A stretch of 64,000 nucleotides of DNA, from the NCBI GenBank assembly GCA_020205615.1, contig CM035164.1, forward strand, positions 3,809,501-3,873,500. Reading direction: 5' to 3'. This document shows, in pieces, positions 21,050 to 32,759 of this stretch (position 1 is its first letter; each line of letters begins with the position of its first letter). The notes beneath the pieces were generated by a model. The model saw nothing but the letters and a program-made list of their open reading frames with translations, did not search any database and was not told where the DNA came from. A program made the position numbers and the translations under genes. The stretch is from Panax quinquefolius (taxonomy: Eukaryota; Streptophyta; Magnoliopsida; Apiales; Araliaceae).

Positions 21050-21440
21050 TTTCACGTGGGTTTGTGGATGGGTACTTTATATGGATTCATCACGGGGAAT
21101 CATTTGAGGTGAAGAAAATATCGTCAATTCTAAAAGTCCATGATATACAGTCGTGAGAATGAAAACTCGGGCATTTGATGGTACGAGTCTGTCTAAACAT
21201 GATGAGGCGTTGCAAGAAAATGTTAGCAACCCCAGCCGATAGTGCTAAATGATGATAGTGTGCTCATATTTGATGTCATTGACGTACTCGATAAAGAGAA
21301 ACTCGAAGATGAAGTGGTCGTTAATGACTATGTCGTCGTTGAGCATGACAACGATGAAAAAATTGACGATGAAAAGGAAAAGACATAATCACAGGATGAG
21401 AATGATGTTAATTCTGACGAGTTAGATGACGTAGTTTAGG
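21050..21440 (+). pseudogene. Deleted CACTA TNP2-type transposase remnant
   Basis: At 21060-21110 the frame reads FVDGYFIWIHHGESFE, which resembles the end of the transposase-associated domain at the N-terminus of TNP2-type proteins (WIxHGE). At 21240-21390 an acidic stretch (DEVVVNDYVVVEHDNDEK, then SDELDDVV) resembles the protein's C-terminal tail. The catalytic middle is missing, so it is an internally deleted copy. A Ptta/En/Spm-type gene follows after the solo LTR, the usual CACTA gene order. Ends of this element are not seen. Confidence 0.5.
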
Positions 21441-22924
21441 ATATATTCTCATTATTGTAAATTTCATGTTCTTTATGTATATTTTATAAGAATGCATTAT
21501 TAGTTAGGTTATTTTTGTAGCTTGACTTAATTACGTGCACGTGATTTTTTCAATATTTTATATGGCTAAACATAGCTGTAAGGCCCCAACTTTTCATAAA
21601 TAAAGATTTAATTTTTTCTAATTATTATTTTGAAATAGTAAGGGGTTGATTTGATTAATGTGATTAGTTATGGGTAAAATGTGCAAATATTTTATATGAG
21701 CAAGTGGTTATAAAATATTAATCGTTGTCGGAGAATATTCGTTTGGTCGTGGAATATTCATGCTGTCGGGCAATATTCGTACGACGACGCAGTTTTGTGT
21801 GGGCCCCATAACGAAAAGCGATTGGATGAAGAAAACGACAAGTATGAGTTTTTATAAATAACGACGTAGTTATTCTGATTAACACTTGTTGGAATACACG
21901 GTGGTTAAAACACGATGTCTGGCGGTGTTGCATAAGCGATGGCGCATGTATTGCACCAATTATTGATTCTTACGTGAAGGCACTACTCAATAATTGTTAC
22001 GATAATTCTTCGTTCAATATTTTATTTTATTGATTCAATAATTGCTACGTTGATATTTTATATTATTGTTGTTTCAATAATTGTCACTACACAGTATTTC
22101 TCATTATCAGATCAATAATTCATATTATTTTAATAATATTACTAGATAATATTATTGGCAATGTCTAAAAAATTCTGTCTAAGGAGAGGTTTGGTCACCT
22201 AATTGCGCGCAAGATGAGAGAAATCCTTATTGAAAGCCCTCTTTCCTTGGAGCAGTGCAGTTTATCGATATTGTGATTACATAATATTATTTATGAATAA
22301 TTAATTATTGATTTATACGATAAGAAAAATATTTATTTATGTGGATATAAATGGAGGAATTTTTAGAAAAGTGACAATTGTTGAAAATTGATATTTTATC
22401 TTATCTGATAAAATAATTTATTTAAATATATTATTATATTACAATAATATAATAATGGTGATATTTTTACAATGAATGTGTGATATATGAATACATGAGG
22501 AAGAAGAGTATTTTTGTTACAATAAATGCTAAAAACATGTTAAACATGTTGGTGGGCCCTATTTTTGACTGAAATTTGATTATAGCCTGTAAAATCGTCC
22601 GTATGTGGATTTCGGTCAATTTCTGTTTAGAATTTGGAAAAACTTAAATCTACAAAGTTTTAGAGAATTGAATTTCTTATGGAATGGACATAGGATTCGA
22701 ATTTTTCTGATAAAAGGGCTATTTATTATGAATTATTGATGTTCCGGAATATTGGGTCTGAATTGATTTGTTACAAAAAAATGTTTAAAACATGTTTTTC
22801 ATTTTGATGGAACCCACTTGCATGTGGTAAATGCTGAATTCAGATTGTAAGTTTGCGTAGGAAATTTAAATAAAAATAATATTATTTTATTAAATTTTCT
22901 GCTTTGGTGTTCTAAGCATTTTCC

Positions 22925-22932
22925 TATAAATA
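22925..22932 (+). promoter_or_regulatory. TATA box of solo LTR 21577-24177
   Basis: TATAAATA within TTCCTATAAATAGGGTGCTT. Confidence 0.75.
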
Positions 22933-23202
22933 GGGTGCTTAGGTTAGAATTGAAAATCACACCAGAAACTGAAGTTTTCTCTCTATATACTATCGAGCAT
23001 ATTTTTGTGAGTATTTCGATACTTTGAGTGTTGCTATACGGTGCAAGTTTTCTTCAACATTATATCCGATATTTCAGTCAGAAGTACTATTCTTTTGAGG
23101 TAAGGGATGTTATTTTTTATAAATGATATTATTTCTTCTAATATCATTATGCCAAAAATATTGATATGAATATTATTGTGGAATTTCTACCTTTTTGTGT
23201 GG

Positions 23203-23255
23203 GGGTTACTATTCACGTATACGACACTATTCACGAATACGACACTATTCACCAA
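23203..23255 (+). repeat. 14-bp-type repeats, short array
   Basis: Three diverged units around GACACTATTCACGAATAC; the GAGTTACTATTCAC units seen in other type 2 LTRs are almost absent here. Confidence 0.65.
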
Positions 23256-23485
23256 AAAATGAAATTTTCTCTTCTTTGTCCAAGATGTCTATTTTGTTAC
23301 TATCTTTGATTGTATCCATGTTTTTGATCTTTATTCTTGAATTTTACTCCACTATGGTATATTATGGGGTGTTTTTGAACATGGATAAACCGAAGTACGA
23401 ATCCCAAATATTTGTTCTTTTGTGTCACTGGATTCGTTTTCTTTAAAATATTTTTCATCATCCTCAGTCCTAAATAATGATATTA

Positions 23486-23630
23486 CTGAATATCTTTGGC
23501 TTGTAGTGCAAAGATGAATGATTTTCTAATGAATATCTTTGGCCCGTAGTGCAAAGATGAACATGTGTTGAGATGAACATGACCAACTGGTGATACAAAT
23601 GAATATCTTTGGCTTGTAGTGCAAAGATGA
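23486..23630 (+). repeat. Hairpin array (GTAGTGC loop), three units
   Basis: Stem ATCTTTG/CAAAGAT in each unit, loop GCTTGTAGTG or GCCCGTAGTG. Confidence 0.8.
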
Positions 23631-24182
23631 ATATTTGATTCAAGATGTATATTGATTGATGTTACAGGGATAACGTATTGATGATGGACTTTTAAATCTT
23701 AGAAGATAATATAATTCATTATCTACTTGACTCTTCTAATGGATTGCTGTTTCCGCTGCAGTTGTTGATCTAAAACTTGTTGTCTATTATATTCTATCAG
23801 ATTTTTCCCTATTGAAGACTAAGGATAATTTGTTGTACATTATCTTAGTCATAATATTCTTTACTGGGCTAGTTGAGCTCACCCTTTTTTTTTTCAGGAG
23901 ACGAGAATATAACGGGAACTAGTCGAGGTGTGGAGTGATGGTTCAAGATAGTTATTTTAGTAGTCCTCACTATTTTATAAAATAGTGTATCAATAATTGT
24001 AATGAGAACTTATTTGAGTGTGGATATTGTCTAGAAGACAATATTTGTATTTAAATTCACAGTTTATGTATTGTCGTATTTTGCACGACAATTGTATTAA
24101 TGAAGTTGTAGTTGTTTCTGTACCATGTATTTGGCGACTCAGAATGGGCGATGTATACCTATTTTGGGGGCGTCACAATAGC

Positions 24183-25435
24183 AGCGATAGTCGTTGCGGT
24201 GGTCAATGTGGTGGTGGTCGTTCAAGTTCAGCTGAGGGTAGTCAAGGTGGGTCCTTATCATCCAGTAAGTTTATTTGATATTTATGTTATATAGTGTTGT
24301 TTATATTTTTAGTTATACAAATTTTATATTTACACTATGTATGTATTATACTTATAGATAGAGTTTGTCGATGTCGGCGGGGGATTAATCTCGATTTATT
24401 TGGATGTCCGCCAGTAATTCCGCATCTTTGCCTCGTAGAGGACGCCCGTCGACAATTCCGCACAGTATGTGTTATTAATTGATAGGTTTTATTTACTACT
24501 TTTATTTGATGACACAATATCTAACTCTTATATAATTTTTATTGTATATTAACCCTTGTGGTTGAGGGGATGACTATTCACGCCATATATTTGTCCCACC
24601 TTCCCATCAGCTGCATGCATTTTACGACGTATGCGCGGTACGATTCTTCTTTAACGGAGAATGTGTTGCGAGAATTTCATGTAAGTAAAATTAAAAGAAC
24701 TTTAACATTATATATAAATATTAGAACCACCATATGTTGTACTGGTTTTATATAGACTTACTATACATATGAGGATGACGTATCTCTTACTGATGGCGAT
24801 GCGGTCATTATGGCTCATATTGCGAAGAATTATTTTGGTTGATTGTATGAGATGAGAAGGAGGGACGCACGAGAGGTTCGTGACCAGCCTGGGAGTAGCC
24901 TTCGCGATCATTAGCCGCAACATATATTTGATAATGCATGGGAGATTATGTGATCTTACTAGGATGAAGAGACTTTCAAGAAGAAATCCGAATAGATGGA
25001 GAAGAATCGTAGCAAGCTTAGAGTAGTACATACTACTGGTTCATAGTTATTTACAGAATGTAAGGCAGTATGTTTGTGTATTTAGTTATTTATTTTAACA
25101 TTGTTATTAGTTACTACTTAACTGATAAATGAATGTATTGCTTAGGCCATGCGAATAGCTTTGGGTCAACCTAGAAACCTTTTCGGGTTTTGAGATAGAG
25201 CCCACACTAAAGGACACACCTACTATGTCTCCTACAGAATTATCTATACGAGTATTAGTTATTTAAAAAAATAATTTTAAATATTATGTAGTTAATTAAA
25301 TTCTTAAAATAACTAACATGTAGATAATACATTATAAGATTGATTTCAAAAGATTTAAGACCAACGTATAACTGAATTACGGGCAGCTAGTGGAGATCCC
25401 GAGTCGTTATATTCCACTATCTCACCGCTTGAGAT
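24183..25435 (+). pseudogene. Ptta/En/Spm-type (Transposase_24-like) gene remnant
   Basis: Exon-like pieces are separated by AT-rich stretches with GT-AG borders. One ends at ATCATCCA-GTAAGT (24267), another covers 24552-24679 before ATTTCAT-GTAAGT. Near 24940-25045 the frame reads TFKKKSE, stop, MEKNRSKLRVVHTTGS, the hallmark of this plant protein family (usually a W...EEF..KS...NR.K...HTSGS pattern). It continues at 25367-25430 with TELRAASGDPESLYSTISPL. Several in-frame stops show decay. The family is the second gene of CACTA elements. It is cut by the CACTA end at 25436. Confidence 0.65.
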
Positions 25436-26870
25436 CACTACTAGAAAAAGGCTTATAGCGAGTAGGCCTTGTAACCGTAGCTATAGGTATTACCGACGGT
25501 CACCAACCCTCGTCGTAGGTCACGTGACTAAAGCCTTTAGCTACGGTTTGAGGGGTCTTTACCGACGATCGCTACTGTAGCTATAGATTATGCCAAAATC
25601 GTGTTTTTGATCTTTACCAACGATCACTAGGGACTATTGCAACAATCATGACCATAGCTATAGATGTCTATAACAACGATCCTAACCATAGGTATAAGCT
25701 ATAGTTTTTTGAACCTTATAGCGATGATCAATGAAACATAATTTAATAAACTATTCAGGATTATGACATAATGACAACTATTTAAAAAGTATACTCTTAA
25801 ACTGAAGCTCCATACTGCAAAAAAATTGATTATGTTATCTTGGGAAAAGGAGATAACTCTTTGGATCGCGTCTCAGGATCCCCCTAGCAGTACTACCGAT
25901 AAATATCAAGTGTCAAATCAGCCTAGGATACTAACCTATACATTAGGTAGAGGTATTCATTTTTTTATGTTTCTCATTTTTTTTGTTATTTATTTCGCCT
26001 CACAAATACTTTATTAAGATATTTGTATTTTCGTAGGCTGTAGTTAGCGTCCGCGTCCGAGAGCCCATGTTGGACCATCTCATATGGGCGCTGACTTGAA
26101 CGATGGACTATTTCAGAGGGTGATGACGTGGGTGTCGAAGACGTATGTGATTGATTCGATATTCTGTGATTAGGTACTGCTAAATTATGCTCGTCCGCAT
26201 CAACTTGCTCAGGACATTACAATAGGGGAGGCAATAGAGATGAAGAGGATCCCTCTGTAGCAGTTCATTGCGATACGCGACGAGGTCTTACAGATGATGT
26301 CTACCCTCATGACGGAGGATTTTGGGCTATTGTTGACCCATAACTAAACTCCTTAATTACTATATTCATATAAAGTTGTATATTATGTATGTTATTAAAT
26401 TATTATCTAGCTAATTATTTAAATCTCATGTTTACTAATATGTTATATTTTCTATTGTATCAACAAGATGGAGATGTCGGACAGGGTGGCGATGACGAGC
26501 GGAGGATGATGACGATAATTTTCATACACCGAAGTTGTCACGTCGACCTCCATCGGACGATCCACCTCATAATGATGGTAGTTAGTAGTGCTTGTCGCTT
26601 GTAGTTAGTTTTACTCAATTTTTTTAGTTGTAATTATTTATAGTTTTAGTTAGTTTGTAAATTGTACTTTTAATTTACATTGTAAATTGTATTTTTTAGA
26701 ACATTTAGTATCATTGTAAAAAAGTTGTGTTACTTTTACTTTTCATTGTAAATTAGTTGTGTTTATTATTGTTTGTGATGATGGGAATAAAAACAGGAAT
26801 AATGTTTTCATATATATATATATGTATATTTGTGGTGTTGGGAAATGAACACAAGATGTTTTGAAATATA
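25436..26870 (+). mobile_element. Left end and body of a truncated CACTA element
   Basis: The terminus CACTACTAGAAAAAGGC is a CACTA-type inverted repeat. The next 300 bp hold repeated GTAGCTATAG and ACCGACGRTC motifs, the subterminal repeats to which the element's own protein binds in well-studied members. A coding remnant follows at 26035-26343. No matching right terminus is found; the sequence changes character at about 26870. It interrupts the gene remnant to its left. Confidence 0.65.
25826..26343 (+). pseudogene. CACTA second-gene exons, homologous to 39945-40263
   Basis: Two exon-like parts. The first reads SQDPPSSTTDKYQVSNQ and ends LGRG before a GTA. The second (from about 26038) reads RPRAHVGPSHMGADLNDGLF and HQLAQDITIGEAIEM with two in-frame stops. 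It parallels GPSHTGAGLDDALFQ and HQLAQDITAGATVESM at 39974-40155. Function unknown beyond its position as the 3' part of the Transposase_24-type gene. Confidence 0.6.
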
Positions 26871-27728
26871 TATGTGTTAGCGCCAAGATTCTTCCACGCG
26901 CTCCAATTATCAAAACGCATCAAATCCTGCACAGAAACGAGTAAACACCAAAAGCTTGACGGCTTGGGCCGCCGAGGGATAACTCCGGTGTTAGAATAAG
27001 TAAAGGCTGAATAAGGTTAACAATGGAGGCTTAATGCTCTAGTGCTGGAAAATAATAATAAGTTGTGCACCTTAGAATCAGGGTAAAACCTTGTATTTAT
27101 AGTGATCTCACCACCTCTATAGAGTCCTTCACCGTATAGAATTAGAAATCCCTATTAGGCGTAATTCCTTAATAGGATCAAACATAATTCCCTTAAGGAA
27201 AGGAAGTCGGTTTAAAACCTGACACTTTCATTAGGGATTAGAAACTAAATATAATTAGGAATCTTCAATTCCTTAAATTACTCTACTACCAAAAAGGTTC
27301 CTTCGTGGGTTAAAATAACTGCACGTGGACTTTGCCCCACTATATAATTCGGGCCCTAATAACCACGCCCCAACATTGCCCTCCAGTCTTCGGTTGAATG
27401 AAACATTTAATTGAAGAGTATTTCAAACAAAGCCCAATAATTGGCAATAAATGCTTCAAAGCCCAATAGCCTCCTCAGAAACTCACACTACCCATAAAGA
27501 AATGTCTCATCAGCCTCATCCCACGACTGCAATCATAACCCCTCATTAAATAGATGTTCCTTGATATGCGCACGAAACTAAAAAGATAAACCACTTAAAC
27601 TTTTGCGCTCCCAATTTAAACAAAACCATATCCCCAATTTCAAAAACCTTTACTAACACTCTGCAAAATCTATCCTTTCTCTTTGCAACTCCCCTCCACC
27701 GGCAATAGCCTCCCAAATTTACCAATCC
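26870..27728. other. Non-coding leader of an unclassified retroelement
   Basis: Moderate GC content and no open frame. It contains TTGGGCCGCCGAGGGATAAC and CCCCAACATTGCCCTCCAG. It lies upstream of the 'gypsy-type putative transposase' fragment and may be that element's LTR or leader; termini were not found. Confidence 0.35.
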
Positions 27729-28281
27729 ATGGCTTCCTCGAATATCCCTGCTACCTCCTCCCCCAGCACCGATGAATCCATCAGGGTAATTCGAACCGAG
27801 GAACCCATTAGGGCTATTCCCCTTTCTTCCATCCCCATCCTACTAACAACTGCCACATCCACCTTCTCTACAAACCCCAAAAAAACTGCCAATGTCAGCG
27901 CCACTGACTCAACCATCGTCTCCACCACTGCCATCCCAAACTCGTCTAACCGTACCCAAAACCTTACCGAAGGTAAAAATGATTTTTTTAAAATGATGCG
28001 AGAGTAATCCAACGAGGAAAAGTTTCCCCACGCCAACACCCCTTCTTGAATCACTGAAGCAGATCTCACCGTAATCAGAGAACACTATCACATCCTCGCC
28101 ACCCATCAAATCAAAGCCCCATAATATACCACCGAATCGATGGTTTAACTGCCACACTGCTCACCCTTTTGGAAAAAGGGGTTCGGTTTCCCCTTCATGC
28201 CTTCATCCTTACCTTTCCGGGGTTCATCGGCATCGGCTTCGCCCAGCAGGTGCCAAACTCCTACATAAACATTATCGCCAT
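27729..28281 (+). pseudogene. Gypsy-type putative transposase gene, 5' part
   Basis: From the ATG at 27729 the frame reads MASSNIPATSSPSTDESI and is open for 92 codons. Beyond a stop it continues ITEADLTVIREHYHI (28050-28095) and, after a frameshift, VRFPLHAFILTFPGFIGIGF and QQVPNSYINIIA. This matches the plant 'transposase (putative), gypsy type' family (pattern FPLHPF...L.P..L.PN). The gene is cut at 28281 by element R and resumes at 37707. The role of the family is not known to me beyond its occurrence in plant retroelements. Confidence 0.6.
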
Positions 28282-28844
28282 TGTGATGCCCCCAAAATTA
28301 GGTATACATCACCCATCTTGGGTCATCAGATACATGGTACAAAATTCAAATACAACTTACTAATACAACTCGCCGTATAATAATACGACAAAATATAACT
28401 GTGAGTTTGAATACAATTATTGTCTACTAGAGATTATACAAACTCAAAAGGAGTCCTCATTACAATTATTAACACACTATTTCACAGAATAGTGAGGGAC
28501 TACTAATGCTATCCTCTCGAACCGTCACTCCGTTCCCCGACTAGTCCCTCGCTATGTTCTCATTTCCAAGATAATAACGGAAAGAAAGGGTGAGCTCAAC
28601 TAGCCCAAGAAGAAATATTATGACTAAGATAATGCGAGAATAAATTATCGTTAGCCTTCAACAAAGTTAAAACCGATAAAATATAACAACATCAAGTTTA
28701 ACTGCAGTGAACAAGCAATCCATTAAAAGAGTCAAGTAAAGAATAAAATATACTATCTTTTATGATTAAAAGGTTTTTCATGACTTTTATCATTGGGACT
28801 CGACAATAAATAATCCACATCATCGAATCACCCCTGCACTACTG

Positions 28845-29075
28845 ACGAGGATATTCTTTAGTATCACGACCACAAATTATCCATGCACTACTACCTGACC
28901 AAGGACATTCGTGTATTCATTAATGGTCATGATCATGCCAACAATTGTCCATTAATGCACTACGGGCCAATGATAACTTTTACCACATCATTTGTAACAT
29001 TACGGTCATGATTTCACCGAATAATCCCTGGTCATAATCATACCAAGTCCATCTATGCACTACAGGCCACAGATG
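28845..29075 (-). repeat. Hairpin array (GTAGTGC loop) in R 3' LTR
   Basis: Four units. Two loops are locally scrambled compared with the other copies (near 28855 and 28892). Confidence 0.7.
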
Positions 29076-29374
29076 ACTTTCAACATAATATAAACATGAG
29101 GATGATGACAATGATATAAGAATTCAATAAAACAAGTTCAAGAATTAATTTATCCAGGAACTAATAATGTCCAAATTTTCAACATGATACTGCTTTGTAG
29201 AGTAAAATTCAAGAATGACCGTAAGAATATTTCCATGAAAAGATATCTTGGATGAAGCGCAAAATATCAAGGATATTCTACTAATTTCATGGAGTATAGA
29301 AGTCAAAACTTTAACCAACCGAGTATAATAAAGAATGGAATAACAAAAAAATCACCATGCATGCGGTAGATTGG

Positions 29375-29720
29375 CATGTATGGAGTTATTCAACGAGAAT
29401 AATAATAATAAGAACCAGTGCAGCAAAATTTGCACCGAATAGGATGTTCCAATGAAATAATAAAGAGCGAACCCAGTTCGATTGTAAAACACATGCATGT
29501 GATGTTCCAATGTAATAATAATAAAAAGACGGAACCGTGTCCGTGTAAAACACATGTATATGATGTTCCAACGGAATAATAATAAAAAGATTTTAACCAG
29601 TCCGATGTAAAACACATGCATGGGATGTTCCAATGAAATAATAGAAGAATGTCACCAAATATAGGGTAAACCAGCGTATACAAAAGTTATTCCAATGTAA
29701 TAATAAGCAATGGAACAACA
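29375..29720 (-). repeat. Hairpin array (TTATTCC-type) in R 3' LTR
   Basis: Five units, on this strand GATGTTCCAATG or GTTATTCCAATG around TAATAATA. Short antisense frames here are repeat artefacts. Confidence 0.75.
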
Positions 29721-29890
29721 GCTTCTCTTCATGAATAAGAAAGAATAACACCCACTTACATTAGTAGTAGATTGAATCTGCGCATAGTGTAATAATGTAA
29801 TACTCTTCTTCTTTTCTCTTATTCTCTATATACTTTCTCTCTCTATATAGCTTGAATGAATTAAGTGAAAATAATGAAGCACTAGGCCTC

Positions 29891-29898
29891 TATTTATA
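29891..29898 (-). promoter_or_regulatory. TATA box of R 3' LTR
   Basis: Minus strand TCTATAAATAGAGGCCTAGT. Confidence 0.7.
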
Positions 29899-30814
29899 GA
29901 AGATTTCTAGCTTAGCACTTGAAATGTGAAAAGGCAAGTGGCTTGATGACTGGTGATGTGAAAAGAAAAGTGGTTTGACGCCTGTAATGTGAAACGACAA
30001 TTGGTTCGATGCCTGTAATATGAAACGGCAAGTGGTTTGACGTCTGATAAAGGTAGTTAGTATTGACGAAGGTAATTACTATTGAGGAAGGTAATTACTA
30101 TTGACGAAGGTTATTACTATTGACGAAGAGACTCTTAGATACTGACATATGCCCCCCCATAAAATAACCAAACTTACCACAAACGTCTCATAATAGACTC
30201 TTTATATACATCAAGGATTGAATAAATATTACCATAAATTATTTTATTTTTAATCAACACATATTTAATCTTTCAACAATTATTAATCATTTATAACTTG
30301 TCGTCTCAATTATTGATTTAATAATATAACATATTATACAGATGACACTGTGACAATAATTGAATCAATAATATAAGAGATATGATCGCGGCAAATTCTT
30401 GTAGCAATAATTGAGTATAGTTGAGTGACTTCTCACGTAAGCATTAATAATCAATATCGTGTGCTACTATGCAACCACGCGTATTACTATACTTTTACTA
30501 CCGGGTAGTTCAACAAAGCTTTTAACGGTAACACCTCTGCCGTTATTTTTTATAAAAAGTATTTTTTGTCGTTTTCTCAATCCGAATGAATATAATTCGG
30601 TTAGGGTCCACCAATGATTGTCTTAGTCATACGAATATTCCCCGACAAAAAAAGAATATTCCCCACCAAACAAATATTTTATAACAACTTGCTTACTTTG
30701 CAAAATTTATAAATATTACCCACAACTATAACATTATATCAAATTTACTCTATAATATTCAAAAATAATATTTATAGAAAATTCATCTTTATTTATAAAA
30801 GTTGGGGTCTTACA

Positions 30815-30828
30815 ACCTCCCCTTCTTA
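30815..30828 (-). promoter_or_regulatory. Polypurine tract of element R
   Basis: Minus strand AAGAAGGGGAGGT directly before the 3' LTR. Confidence 0.8.
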
Positions 30829-32424
30829 TGAAATTTCGCCCTTGAAATTAGGGTACGTACCTGGTATGTAGAAGAGGTAAGGATACCTTGATTTTATTTC
30901 AGATTCTAACTCCCAAGTCATTTCCTCAACATCGTGGTTTCTCCACAAAACTTTGACTTGAGGTATAACCTTGGAGCGTAGAATATGTTCCTTCTTATCC
31001 AAGATTTGAACAGGAACCTCTTCATACGTCAAATCCTCCGCTATTTCGTCCGGTTCTAACTCAATAATGTGGTTCGGGTCTTTCACATATTTACGTAACA
31101 TGGATATGTGAAAAACGTTATGAACACGAGACATACTTGGCGGTAAAGCGAGTCTATAGGCCACAGTTCCTACTCGATCGAGGATTAAAAATGGGCCAAT
31201 GAATCGAAGATTGAGTTTTCCTCTCTTTCCAAATCTCGTAACTCCTTTCCATGGAGCAACACGCAACAACACATGATCTCCTATATCGAATTCCACGTCC
31301 TTTCGATGAAGATCAACATAACTCTTTTGTCGATCTTGTGAAGTTTTTATACGTTGTCGGATCGTTTGAATCTTTTCCGTAGTCATACGTACCAACTCTG
31401 GTCCCAACAACGTTGCTTCACCCACCTCATCCCAGCATACTGGAGAACGACACTTTCTTCCATACAACGCTTGGAATGGAGCCATGCCAATACTTGTTTG
31501 ATAACTGTTGTTGTAGGAAAACTCCACCAATGGTAAGAACTTGTCCCAACTTCCCTTGAAATCAAGGACACAGAGTCTTCATAGATCTTCAAGAGTTTGA
31601 ATAGTCCTCTCCATTGTCCGTCCGTCAAATCTCGAGGATGATATGCCGAAGCTAAATCGTAAGTCTGTGCCTATAGCTTTTTGCAAACTAACTCAAAATC
31701 GTGAAGAGAATCTTGGGTCTCGATCAGAAACTATGGATACCGGCATACCATGCAGTCTTACAATCTCGTTTATGTACATTCGAGCAAGACGTTCAAGTGT
31801 ATAAGTTTCTCGTATTGGTAAGAAATGAGAAGACTTGGTCAATTTATCAACAATGACCCAAATCGCATCTATGCCTTGAGAAACCTTAGGAAGACTGGTA
31901 ACGAAATCCATGGTAATATGCTCCCACTTCCATTCTGGAATTTCAAGTGGTTGCAATGGACCTTTTGGTACTTGATGCTCTGCTTTAACTCGTTGACAAG
32001 TTAGACACCTTGAGATAAACAACGTTATCTCTCTCTTCATATTGCTCCATCAAAATGTATGACGAATATCATGATACATTTTGGTACTCCCAGGATGGAT
32101 TGCAAACAGTGTGTTTTGCGCCTCCATCATGATTTTATACTTTAAATCAGGGTCGTTAGGAACACAAAGTTTGGAGTTGACTCGAAGTATTCCTTCTTCA
32201 TCGATTCTTGCTTTCGGCATAACACCTTCTTGCACTTTCTTCCTCATACGAATCAACTCCAGGTCTGTAACTTGATCAGCTTTAACTTTATCGATTAAAG
32301 TCGGTTCTACTCGTATATTCGCCATCATCACATGGATCCCTGGAGTCTTTAACTCTATCTCCATCCTTTGCAAGTCACACAAAATGGGCCTTTGCGTTGA
32401 CAATATCGCTTTTCGTGCTTGCAT
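30826..32424 (-). pseudogene. Integrase and chromodomain of element R
   Basis: On the minus strand: an N-terminal linker (VEPTLIDKVKADQ), the zinc-binding HHCC region (HPGSTKMYHDI, then CLTCQRVKAEH), catalytic aspartates in MDFVTSLP and SDRDPRF, the third acidic residue expected after TDGQ in a frameshifted stretch (31530-31690), then an intact 234-codon part (31530-30826). The latter has [35 protein letters not shown] (GPY/F) and a C-terminal chromodomain (KVLWRNHDVEEMTWELE). Integrase inserts the cDNA; the chromodomain is thought to steer insertion to heterochromatin. At least two frameshifts inactivate it. Confidence 0.9.
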
Positions 32425-32432
32425 ATGATCTT

Positions 32433-32753
32433 CTACTCAATCGTCACTACCACGTTCGCTTTTCGAGGATGATATTGAATGGTATGATCATAATCTTTCA
32501 ACAGTTCAAGCCAACGTCGTTGTCGCATGTTGAGTTCCTTTTGAGTAAAGAAATATTTGAGGCTTTTATGATCCATAAAGATCTCCACCTTCTCCCCATA
32601 CAAGTAATGCCTCCAAATTTTAAGTGCAAAGACAACAGTTGCCAACTCTAGATCATGAGTAGGATAATTCCTCTCATATTCTTTGAGTTTTCTTGAGGCA
32701 TAGGCTATGACTTTCCCATGTTGCATGAGAACACATCCCAACCCTTTGCCCAA
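32433..32753 (-). pseudogene. RNase H of element R
   Basis: Begins near [20 protein letters not shown] and includes [20 protein letters not shown] and [10 protein letters not shown]. The family uses four acidic residues; the E in DLELA and the D in MDHKS are visible, while the first (YSDAS in relatives) lies in a frameshifted zone (about 32760-32790). It degrades the RNA strand during reverse transcription. It ends at RKANVV and lacks the usual ADALSRRS before the integrase part. Confidence 0.85.
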
Positions 32754-32759
32754 GTATCA

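Larger units (their letters stand above)
23100..23897 (+). other. Predicted leader intron in solo LTR 21577-24177
   Basis: Donor GAG-GTAAGG, acceptor pyrimidine run plus CAG-GAG; 798 bp, enclosing both repeat arrays. Confidence 0.5.
21577..24177 (+). mobile_element. Solo LTR, type 2 (2.6 kb), TSD ATAGC
   Basis: Starts TGTAAGGCCCC and ends GGGGGCGTCACA, flanked by ATAGC on both sides (21572-21576, 24178-24182). It has the TATA box at 22925, donor TTGAG-GTAAGG at 23100, three 14-bp-type repeats, three hairpin units and an acceptor TTTTTCAG at 23897. It interrupts CACTA-derived sequence, with transposase remnants on both sides. Confidence 0.95.
28282..30814 (-). mobile_element. 3' LTR of element R, type 1 (2.5 kb)
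   Basis: Minus-strand start TGTAAGACCCCAAC at 30814, end GGGGGCATCACA at 28282. It carries the full TTATTCC hairpin array (29375-29720), the GTAGTGC array and a TATA box. It is about 470 bp longer than its 5' partner because the partner has lost that array. Confidence 0.92.
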
